This document shows positions 1 to 6,162 of a stretch of 32,202 nucleotides of DNA, in pieces. The first letter of the stretch is position 1. The number at the start of each line of letters is the position of its first letter. Under the pieces are notes generated by a model that made no database searches, was not told the DNA's origin, and saw nothing but the letters and a program-made list of their open reading frames with translations. The position numbers were made by a program, and so were the translations under genes. Origin of the DNA: Comamonas sp. lk (GTDB taxonomy: Bacteria; Pseudomonadota; Gammaproteobacteria; Burkholderiales; Burkholderiaceae_C); assembly GCA_943324505.2 (NCBI GenBank), contig CALPLW020000008.1, forward strand, positions 1 through 32,202. Reading direction: 5' to 3'.

Positions 1-561
1 CCGACAAAACAGGCGTTCGACCCGGGCCAAGGCGATCGGGTTCACGTTCCAGGTGTCGCCGCTCAAGTAGGTCACATGCTCCACGGTCATGTCCTGGGGT
101 GCATGAAAGCGGTGGTACATGCTTGATGTCAGGCGCAGGGTGATGTAGCTGCCATTCATAAACACATTGGTGTCCTGGCTGGGGCCAAACAGCTCGCTGA
201 TCGAATACGGGAAGCCCTTGGCCTGCAGCACCATGCCATCCACCACGCGACCGCAAGCCCCCACAATGCCGTCGCTGGGGCTGCACAGAACCGCCGGGTC
301 GGGGTCAATGGCGCGCGAACCGGGCACCAGCTCACGGGTAAAGCAGTCATGCAGGCTGGCAAAGTGCTGCTGTCGGGCGTCGCTCAAGTCCAGGTCGGTG
401 AACAGGCGCCAAACCCTGATCGACAAGCGCGCCAGTAGTGGGCTCTTGATGTGACTGAACCAGCCCATCCACCGCGTTAACAGCAAGCGCGGGACCCGGT
501 TGGTGAGCAGAAAGTTGAGGTCTTCCTGGAGAAAAAAACGACGGATCAGATTGGTTTTCAT
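1..561 (-). CDS. psd: Phosphatidylserine decarboxylase, N-terminal part (C-terminus beyond the window)
   Basis: Decarboxylates phosphatidylserine to phosphatidylethanolamine at the inner membrane. Read on the minus strand, the frame stays open to the left edge and gives about 187 residues. Family hallmarks are visible: QEDLNFLLTNRVPR near the N-terminus, CSPSDGIVG in the middle (catalytic-triad Asp), and MYHRFHAP followed by SGDTWNVNPIAL (catalytic His region). The GST-type motif where the pyruvoyl group forms lies outside the window, so integrity cannot be judged. I place the start at the ATG ending at 561 (MKTNLIRRFF). An in-frame ATG at 594 would add 11 residues, and neither has a clear Shine-Dalgarno. 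It is divergent from the aminotransferase at 615 with only 20-53 bases between them. Identity is confident; the start is not. Confidence 0.9.
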   Translation of the reverse strand, partial: MKTNLIRRFFLQEDLNFLLTNRVPRLLLTRWMGWFSHIKSPLLARLSIRVWRLFTDLDLSDARQQHFASLHDCFTRELVPGSRAIDPDPAVLCSPSDGIVGACGRVVDGMVLQAKGFPYSISELFGPSQDTNVFMNGSYITLRLTSSMYHRFHAPQDMTVEHVTYLSGDTWNVNPIALARVERLFCR

Positions 562-565
562 ATGG

Positions 566-594
566 CTGTCAATAAAGTTCGGTACGTTTGTCAT
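566..594 (+). promoter_or_regulatory. Two Pho-box-like half-sites in 11-bp phase, divergent psd/aminotransferase region
   Basis: CTGTCAA at 566-572 and TTGTCAT at 588-594 each match the PhoB half-site CTGTCAT at 6/7 and 6/7, and they lie exactly two 11-bp repeat units apart. The middle unit (577-583) does not match. The position is awkward for the plus-strand gene, because a PhoB promoter here would start transcription at or after the ATG at 615. A role on the psd side or chance are both possible. Confidence 0.25.
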
Positions 595-614
595 ATTTCT
601 ACTTGGAGGATTTG

Positions 615-2261
615 ATGGACAACAGCATGGCTCTTCCCTTATTGGCCCTGGGCGTCCTGGCTTGGGCCCTGCCCAAAGCCAAACGCCGGCTTGAGCTCTC
701 GCGTGCCAAACACCGTTCTCTCGCAGGTCACTCGCGTATTGCCAAGCGCATCGCAGGCCTGTTGCCTGGGTATGCCTATGACGAAGACACCTTCTTCAAC
801 TCGGACAGTGCCGATGGCCCTGTGGTGCAGCGTCGCCGTGACGGCTTTGCCAGGCTGGCCGCCCTGTATGACGCGAGGTATCCCAAAAGTGTCGCAATGA
901 CAGCGAGTGCCCGCAGCATCATTTCGGACATGCAGTTCACAGGGCGGTATCGGGTGCCGTACCAATACACCGATTACCTGACACGCCACATCAAAAGCGG
1001 CAGTTTTCTGCAGTCGTCGCAAGGCGTGACCGTGACTGACCTCGACGGCAATGTCTTTTTTGACCTGACCGGTTCCTACGGCGTCAACCTCCTGGGCTAC
1101 GATTTCTACAAAAGCTGCATCGAGGCCGGCCAGCAAACGGTGCAAGAACTGGGGCCGGTGCTTGGCGCCTACCACCCCTGCGTGCTCGACAACGTGACTC
1201 GGCTTAAACGGATTTCCGGGTTGGACGAGGTGTCGTTTCATATGTCGGGTACCGAGGCTGTGATGCAGGCCGTGCGCCTGGCCCGCTACCACACCGGGCG
1301 CAGCCATCTGGTGCGGTTTTGTGGTGCCTACCACGGCTGGTGGGAAGACGTGCAGCCTGGCCCCGGCAACCCGCTGCCACCGCGCGAAACGCATACCCTC
1401 AAGGACATGGATGAACGCAGCCTGCACGTACTGCGCACCCGAAAAGATATCGCTTGTGTGTTGATCAACCCTTTGCAGGCCTTGAACCCCAATGCACCTG
1501 CGCCGGGCGACTCGTCGCTGGTCGACAGCAGCCGCAAGGTGGCCTACGACCGTGCCGCGTACACCGCCTGGCTGCAGCGCCTGCGGCAAGTCTGCACCGA
1601 GCGCGGCATCGTGCTGATCTTTGACGAGGTGTTTCTCGGGTTCCGGCTGGCTGCGGGCGGCGCGCAGGCCTATTTTGGTGTCCAGGCCGATATGGTGACG
1701 TACGGTAAGACACTGGGCGGTGGCCTGCCGGTGGGTGTGGTCTGTGGCCGTGCTGCCCTGATGAAGCGCTACCGGGAAAACCGGCCGGCTGATATCTGCT
1801 TTGCCCGCGGCACCTTCAATGCCCATCCGTATGTGATGGGCGCAATGCAGGCATTTCTGAATGCCATCGAGACACCGGAGATCCTGGCACTTTACGACGG
1901 CATCGACGAGCGCTGGAACGGCAGGGCGCATCAGCTCAATGCCAGACTTGAACAGCAGGGTTTGCCGGTGCGAGTGGCGAACATGTCGACGGTCTGGACG
2001 GTGTTGTATACCCAACCCTCCCGGTACAACTGGATGTTTCAGTTCTATTTGCGGGCACATGGCTTGGCCTTGAGCTGGGTGGGCAGTGCTCGACTGATCT
2101 TTAGCCTGAACTACACCGACAGTGATTTTGAGGCCGTGGTTCAGGCCTTTGTTGGGGCAGCCAAAGCCATGCAAGATGACGGTTGGTGGGATGGCCCGGT
2201 GCAAAGCAACCAGACCATCCGCAAAAGCATCTTCAGGGAGATGCTGCGCCAACCGCGCTGA
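615..2261 (+). CDS. Class III PLP-dependent aminotransferase with N-terminal hydrophobic segment
   Basis: A 548-residue fold-type-I PLP enzyme of the class III / glutamate-1-semialdehyde aminomutase-like group. Visible motifs are HMSGTEAVMQAVRLAR, CGAYHGWW, IFDEVFLGFR (cofactor Asp) and TYGKTLGGGLPVG with the Schiff-base lysine at about residue 365. The family core begins only near residue 120. Before it are a short hydrophobic stretch (residues 5-20) followed by KAKRR, suggesting membrane attachment, and a segment I do not recognise. The ATG at 615 is chosen because GGAGG lies at 605-609; an in-frame ATG at 588 has no such site. The substrate is unknown. Its place beside psd and a glycosyltransferase suggests an amine-containing lipid or lipid head group, but that is inference. 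A heme-pathway hemL role is unlikely given the extra N-terminus and context. Confidence 0.85.
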   Translation: MDNSMALPLLALGVLAWALPKAKRRLELSRAKHRSLAGHSRIAKRIAGLLPGYAYDEDTFFNSDSADGPVVQRRRDGFARLAALYDARYPKSVAMTASARSIISDMQFTGRYRVPYQYTDYLTRHIKSGSFLQSSQGVTVTDLDGNVFFDLTGSYGVNLLGYDFYKSCIEAGQQTVQELGPVLGAYHPCVLDNVTRLKRISGLDEVSFHMSGTEAVMQAVRLARYHTGRSHLVRFCGAYHGWWEDVQPGPGNPLPPRETHTLKDMDERSLHVLRTRKDIACVLINPLQALNPNAPAPGDSSLVDSSRKVAYDRAAYTAWLQRLRQVCTERGIVLIFDEVFLGFRLAAGGAQAYFGVQADMVTYGKTLGGGLPVGVVCGRAALMKRYRENRPADICFARGTFNAHPYVMGAMQAFLNAIETPEILALYDGIDERWNGRAHQLNARLEQQGLPVRVANMSTVWTVLYTQPSRYNWMFQFYLRAHGLALSWVGSARLIFSLNYTDSDFEAVVQAFVGAAKAMQDDGWWDGPVQSNQTIRKSIFREMLRQPR

Positions 2262-2284
2262 GCAACGACGGGTCAGCGCAACAG

Positions 2285-2893
2285 TCACCGATGACGCGCA
2301 TGCGTCATCGGGTCGATCAGTTCGCCGCGCAGCAGGGCGAGGGGCGCCTTGTGATAGAGCATGATGTCGTGGAACGGGTCAGTGATGATCTTGCTGGCCC
2401 AGACAATCCCGGTCCACAGGTCTTGCTGCGCCCAAAGCTGGCATACGCGGAACAACAGGCCGGCCACGCCCAGAGCCAGCCAGGCGATGCCTACGTCGTG
2501 CAAAAACTCCAGCCAGTTGCCCGCAGGCGCAATTTGACCGAACAAGGTGGGCTGCAGCCAAAGCACCACGGGCGCGGCGGCCCAGACTGCCAGCAAAACA
2601 ATCTTGCGCCGAATGTTGTAGCCAATCTTGATCGCCTCTTTGTGCTCGTCGGTGGCTTGATTAACCTCGTCATAACCGCGTGGCTCAAAAAAGAAGTGAC
2701 CGGCTTGGCGGCTGGTCATAGACACCGACCATGCAAGCAAGGCGGCCCATGCTGGCTCAATGAACAGCAAGACGTAAGAGATAACAAAAACGATTGCGCT
2801 CAGCAGATGCAAACTTTGGTTAATGCGGCTGTGGTGGTAATAACGGTGGTCGTCCCAACGTTGCGTCTTGAGCTCTTGCAAATAGCGGTTCAT
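2285..2893 (-). CDS. Small integral membrane protein, Mpo1/DUF962-like
   Basis: A 202-residue protein with an HH-SRINQSLHLLS segment (His16, His20, His21, His29), a hydrophobic stretch, then RQAGHFFFEP (His66) and further hydrophobic segments around residues 97-115 and 130-155. The spaced His / N..LH / GHFFFE pattern resembles the DUF962/Mpo1-like family. Yeast Mpo1 is an Fe(II) dioxygenase of 2-hydroxy fatty acid alpha-oxidation. The resemblance is from memory and partial, so no enzymatic function is claimed. The start at 2893 is preferred over 2917 because GAGGT sits 5 bases upstream. It converges on the aminotransferase gene with a 23-base gap and is divergent from the glycosyltransferase, whose upstream region contains Pho-box-like repeats. 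Confidence 0.7.
   Translation of the reverse strand: MNRYLQELKTQRWDDHRYYHHSRINQSLHLLSAIVFVISYVLLFIEPAWAALLAWSVSMTSRQAGHFFFEPRGYDEVNQATDEHKEAIKIGYNIRRKIVLLAVWAAAPVVLWLQPTLFGQIAPAGNWLEFLHDVGIAWLALGVAGLLFRVCQLWAQQDLWTGIVWASKIITDPFHDIMLYHKAPLALLRGELIDPMTHARHR
2288..2311. terminator. Perfect 10-bp hairpin at the junction of convergent genes
   Basis: CCGATGACGC (2288-2297) and GCGTCATCGG (2302-2311) form a perfect 10-bp stem with a GCAT loop. It sits inside the last codons of the minus-strand membrane protein and 26 bases past the stop of the plus-strand aminotransferase. No T-run follows on either strand, so it is not a textbook intrinsic terminator. A bidirectional 3'-end stabiliser or Rho-linked terminator fits the position. 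Confidence 0.45.
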
Positions 2894-2963
2894 AGCGACC
2901 TCGAAAATAGCGGGCATGGCGCCCGGGGTAATGAAAAAGGCTAGATCACTCTAGCGAGCCAAT

Positions 2964-2981
2964 GTGAAACTCGCATGACAG
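2964..2981 (-). promoter_or_regulatory. Candidate Pho box (minus strand), weak second half
   Basis: On the minus strand the sequence reads CTGTCAT-GCGA-GTTTCAC: a perfect first half-site, correct 4-base spacer, and a second half with 4/7 matches. It lies 71 bases upstream of the 2893 start of the Mpo1-like gene. Confidence 0.35.
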
Positions 2982-3006
2982 CGGGGTTTCATATCAGCGA
3001 ACAGGG

Positions 3007-3024
3007 TTGTCATCATTTTGTTAT
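3007..3024 (+). promoter_or_regulatory. Pho box upstream of the glycosyltransferase
   Basis: TTGTCAT-CATT-TTGTTAT: two 7-bp direct repeats (6/7 and 5/7 matches to CTGTCAT) separated by 4 bases, the standard PhoB arrangement. It ends 22 bases before the ATG at 3047. A PhoB-activated promoter would therefore start transcription close to that ATG, implying a leaderless message or a start further in. Confidence 0.65.
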
Positions 3025-3046
3025 CAAGAGCTGACACCATCCACAA

Positions 3047-4297
3047 ATGGACACTGACGCAAGCTCCGAATTCGAGGTCGATAATTTTCCTGCCCGCCAA
3101 CGGTCATGGCGCGTGGCGGTCGTGACGGAGACTTACCCGCCCGAGGTGAATGGCGTAGCCCTCACCTTGGCGCGACTGGTCGAAGGCCTCAGAAGTGCTA
3201 ACCATGACGTGCAGCTGGTTCGGCCTCGGCAAAGTGAGTCAGACCAGGCAAGTCAAGAGGCACTGCAGCCGGGGTTTCACGAGGTACTGATGCGAGGCCT
3301 ACCTATCCCGAGGTATCCCGAGCTGCGAATGGGTTTACCGTCAAAGGGGGCGCTAATTAAGTTGTGGCAGCTGCGTCGACCTGATGTGGTCCATATCGCC
3401 ACCGAAGGCCCACTCGGCTGGTCTGCTTTAAGGGCAGCCTTGTATTTGAAGCTGCCAATCGCTACCGATTACCGTACCAATTTCCAAAGCTACAGCGCCC
3501 ACTATGGAGTGGGTTTTCTTCATAAGCCCATCATGGGGTACCTGCGCAAATTTCATAACCGGGCACACTGCACCATGGTGCCGACCAAGGCGCTGATGGG
3601 AGCCCTTGCCGCCGCGGGCTTCCACAAGCTCAAGGTGGTCAGTCGGGGCGTTGATACAGCCGCCTTTGACCCGGCACACCGCCAGCAGCTGCTGCGGACC
3701 CAGTGGGGGCTAGACGCCGATGACCTGGCCGTGCTCAGCGTGGGTCGACTCGCGCCCGAAAAAAATCTATCACTGCTGGTTCAGGCCTATGAGGCAATCA
3801 AGCAACGGTTGCCCCGCGCCCGACTGATTCTGGTTGGGCAAGGACCCTTGCGGCAGGCCCTGCAAGCGCAGTGCCCTGACGCCATCTTTGCTGGTCAACT
3901 TCGAGGCAGCGTATTGGCTGCTCACTACGCCAGTGCCGACCTGTTTCTGATGCCTAGCATGACCGAGACCTTCGGCAACGTTACCACCGAAGCCATGGCC
4001 AGCGGCTTGCCGGTGGTCGCCTTCAATGACGCCGCCGCCGCAGAGTGGTTGGTTGATGGCGTCAACGGCCGGGTGGTTGCCTTGGGTGACGCTCAAAGCT
4101 TTGTCTCAGCCGCCGTAGCATTGGCTGAACAGTCCCCAGTGCGTACCCGCCTTGGCCAAGCAGCCCGTCACACGGCCTTACAACTGGACTGGTCGCGAAT
4201 CGTTCAACAGTTTGAGGGTGTGTTGCAGGAAGTAATGCACCAAGCCAACATCAGCGGTGCGGCTGCCGTGGGCCATGATCGGCCTCAGCCGACCTGA
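3047..4297 (+). CDS. GT4-family glycosyltransferase, probably for phosphate-free glycolipid
   Basis: A 416-residue GT-B fold glycosyltransferase. VTETYPPEVNGVA near residues 26-38 is the N-terminal donor/acceptor loop typical of MgtA/SqdX/Agt-like enzymes. SVGRLAPEKNL and ETFGNVTTEAMASG (the E-x7-E nucleotide-sugar site) lie in the C-terminal half. Related enzymes transfer a sugar from a nucleotide donor to diacylglycerol or to another glycolipid, and in several bacteria they replace phospholipids during phosphate starvation. The Pho box at 3007-3024 and the neighbouring LplT gene support that reading. About 22 residues precede the usual family start, and no Shine-Dalgarno is seen before 3047, so a GTG start near 3113 is possible. 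Its last 47 bases overlap the end of the convergent lplT. The sugar and acceptor are not determinable here. Confidence 0.85.
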   Translation: MDTDASSEFEVDNFPARQRSWRVAVVTETYPPEVNGVALTLARLVEGLRSANHDVQLVRPRQSESDQASQEALQPGFHEVLMRGLPIPRYPELRMGLPSKGALIKLWQLRRPDVVHIATEGPLGWSALRAALYLKLPIATDYRTNFQSYSAHYGVGFLHKPIMGYLRKFHNRAHCTMVPTKALMGALAAAGFHKLKVVSRGVDTAAFDPAHRQQLLRTQWGLDADDLAVLSVGRLAPEKNLSLLVQAYEAIKQRLPRARLILVGQGPLRQALQAQCPDAIFAGQLRGSVLAAHYASADLFLMPSMTETFGNVTTEAMASGLPVVAFNDAAAAEWLVDGVNGRVVALGDAQSFVSAAVALAEQSPVRTRLGQAARHTALQLDWSRIVQQFEGVLQEVMHQANISGAAAVGHDRPQPT

Positions 4298-5513
4298 ACG
4301 CGGCCCGGGTTAGTACGGCCATCGCCATAGCGATGGCTACGCCAAACAGGGTCATGAGCGGGCTGATGGGCATGTCCGCTGCAACCAGGGCGGCGTACAG
4401 CCCCAGCATGCACAGCACGCTCAGGTTCTCATTGAAACCTTGCACCGCAACAGAGCGACCGGCGCTCAGCAGAGTGAACCCGCGATGCTGCAGCAGGGCA
4501 TTGAGTGGCACCACCAGGATGCCGCCCACAACACCAACGAAAGCCAGTAACGGTATAGCCACCCACAGCGATGACACTTGGGACACGATGGGCATCATCA
4601 AGCCCAGCAATATGCCGGCCGGTAGGACGCGTCTGGCTTGGTGCAGCACCACCCAGCGTCCGGCCACTGCTGCGCCCACGACCACCCCTACCGCGACTGC
4701 GGCCTGCAAATAGGCGGCTTGGTCCAGCGGTAGGTTCAGCACATCGCCTGCCCATTTCAACACGACAAATTGAAGCGTGGCGCCCAATCCCCAAAAAATT
4801 GTGGTGACTGCCAGCGACAAGCCACCTTCGCGGTCGCGCCAAAGCGTGCGGTTAGCCCGGATGAAGTCGTGGATCAGCACCAGCGGGTCCAGCGAGGTGG
4901 CTGGGTAACGGGCCCCGCTGTGAGGGATCCAGATGTTGAGTAGCCCAGCCACGATGTAGACCAGCAGCAGCAACACCAACGATGGGACCAACCTGGACGT
5001 GCTATCCAGCGCCCCAGATTCAAAGAGGGCATGTAGCTTGTCAAGTACCCCAACGTTCACAAGTACACCGCCCAGCACTGCGCCTAAAAGCGCCGCGCAG
5101 ACCACGGACACCTCCAACCACCCATTGGCACGCACCAGCCGTTGCGCCCCGACCATCTCGGTGATCAGACCGTATTTGGCCGGCGCGTAAGCCGCTGCAC
5201 CCAGGCCTGCAATGGTGAAGGCCAGCAAGGGATTCATACCCAGCAGCAAAGCCACCACGCCCAACATCTTGACCCCATTCATCCACGCCATCAGGCGTGC
5301 TTTGGGAAACGCATCGGCCAATGGCCCAACAAACGGTGCCAGCACCACATAGGAGATCGTGAAAACAAACTTAAGTAGGGGCGCCCACCACACGGGCAAG
5401 CCCTGCTCGGACAAAAGGGCGATGCTGACGATCAATAGCGCGTTATCGGCCAGCGCGGAGGCAAACTGGGCCGCGATGATCAGGTAGAAGCCGGGCGGCA
5501 TGCGGCCGTTCAT
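4251..5513 (-). CDS. lplT: Lysophospholipid transporter, LplT-type MFS protein
   Basis: About 420 residues with roughly 12 hydrophobic segments. The N-terminal half carries AAQFASALADNALL and AAAYAPAKYGLITEMV, closely resembling E. coli LplT (397 residues), which flips lysophosphatidylethanolamine inward for re-acylation. No fused acyltransferase (Aas) domain is present, and no aas gene is in the window. The ATG at 5513 (MNGRMPPGFYL) begins 2 bases after the stop of the upstream ykgJ-like gene, implying one transcript. An ATG at 5501 is an alternative. The role here would be recycling lysophospholipids, consistent with lipid turnover next to psd and the glycosyltransferase. Confidence 0.85.
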   Translation of the reverse strand: MNGRMPPGFYLIIAAQFASALADNALLIVSIALLSEQGLPVWWAPLLKFVFTISYVVLAPFVGPLADAFPKARLMAWMNGVKMLGVVALLLGMNPLLAFTIAGLGAAAYAPAKYGLITEMVGAQRLVRANGWLEVSVVCAALLGAVLGGVLVNVGVLDKLHALFESGALDSTSRLVPSLVLLLLVYIVAGLLNIWIPHSGARYPATSLDPLVLIHDFIRANRTLWRDREGGLSLAVTTIFWGLGATLQFVVLKWAGDVLNLPLDQAAYLQAAVAVGVVVGAAVAGRWVVLHQARRVLPAGILLGLMMPIVSQVSSLWVAIPLLAFVGVVGGILVVPLNALLQHRGFTLLSAGRSVAVQGFNENLSVLCMLGLYAALVAADMPISPLMTLFGVAIAMAMAVLTRAAFRSAEADHGPRQPHR

Positions 5514-5515
5514 AT

Positions 5516-5989
5516 TTAGTCCGGCTTGCGCACCAGGTGAACCACTTGGTAGCTGGGGCAGGCGTAGCGTGCAATGTCGTGTGCGTTCAAGGGAAATGAG
5601 CCGCAATTGGACCATCGGCGAAATGGAGAGTGGTAAATCCCGCATTGGTAGCGTCCGTCACTGATAGGCTCTAAAAACACGCAGCGTTTATCCATGCAGC
5701 AGTTGCCGCACTGAACGCAAGAGCCGGTGATGTCGGCTGGCACTTCGCTGGCTCGGCCCATCACATCCTCAAAGTAATGCAGGGCTGGGCCCTCCCGCAG
5801 CGCCGAAATATGAATGCGCATTTTTTTGATAAAGCCGGCGTAGTCGCGCACGTACTTCCACCGCCCAAAAAGCAGGCTGGCGAACAGAGGCGTCAGCGGC
5901 AACACTGCTGAAAGGCCCCCCAAATAAGCGGTCGCTAACCAAGGGGCGACACGGCTGGAGAAAGCAGATGGCGGAGTGGATGAGCGCAT
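5516..5989 (-). CDS. YkgJ-family cysteine cluster protein with N-terminal hydrophobic segment
   Basis: A 157-residue protein. Residues 15-42 are hydrophobic, consistent with one or two membrane segments. Residues 91-103 hold C-x2-C-x2-CC-x4-C, the CxxCxxCC hallmark of the YkgJ/UPF0153 family, followed by further cysteines at YQCGIYH, SNCGSF and YACPSY. The family is thought to bind metal (zinc or an iron-sulfur cluster), but its biochemical function is not established. It is the first gene of a two-gene minus-strand unit with lplT and has a minus-strand Pho-box-like sequence about 64 bases upstream. A lipid-related redox or modification role is only suggested by context. Confidence 0.75.
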   Translation of the reverse strand: MRSSTPPSAFSSRVAPWLATAYLGGLSAVLPLTPLFASLLFGRWKYVRDYAGFIKKMRIHISALREGPALHYFEDVMGRASEVPADITGSCVQCGNCCMDKRCVFLEPISDGRYQCGIYHSPFRRWSNCGSFPLNAHDIARYACPSYQVVHLVRKPD

Positions 5990-6052
5990 AAATAGTGGCG
6001 TGGTGTCGCCGCCAAAACAGCGGGGTAACTACTTAGATTCTGTGTCGTTCAA

Positions 6053-6070
6053 ATGAACCTTTGATGACGT
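6053..6070 (-). promoter_or_regulatory. Candidate Pho box (minus strand) for ykgJ-like/lplT unit
   Basis: The minus strand reads ACGTCAT-CAAA-GGTTCAT, two half-sites (5/7 and 4/7) with a 4-base spacer, 64 bases upstream of the 5989 start. It lies 15 bases from the plus-strand Pho box, so the two would form a divergent PhoB-controlled region. Confidence 0.35.
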
Positions 6071-6085
6071 ATTTAAGGACACAGC

Positions 6086-6103
6086 CCGTCATTGGCTTGA
6101 CAC
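6086..6103 (+). promoter_or_regulatory. Pho box upstream of phoD-like gene
   Basis: CCGTCAT-TGGC-TTGACAC, half-sites matching CTGTCAT/CTGTCAC at 6/7 and 5/7 with the standard 4-base spacer, ending 59 bases before the ATG at 6163. An extra single half-site CTGTCAC lies at 6130-6136. Confidence 0.6.
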
Positions 6104-6162
6104 ACCAGCGGACCACACTGCACCCATCGCTGTCACCTTCATTAACCTTTCAGGAGCCGCTC

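Noticed and set aside
639-2288. 549-codon open frame antisense to the class III aminotransferase
   Set aside because: It is a GC-driven shadow of a gene with clear PLP motifs; the translation has no recognisable domain and is rich in His, Gln and Arg.
6061-6162. Extended N-terminus for the PhoD-like protein
   Set aside because: It would contain the Pho box and displace the twin-arginine signal; the ATG at 6163 has a good ribosome site.
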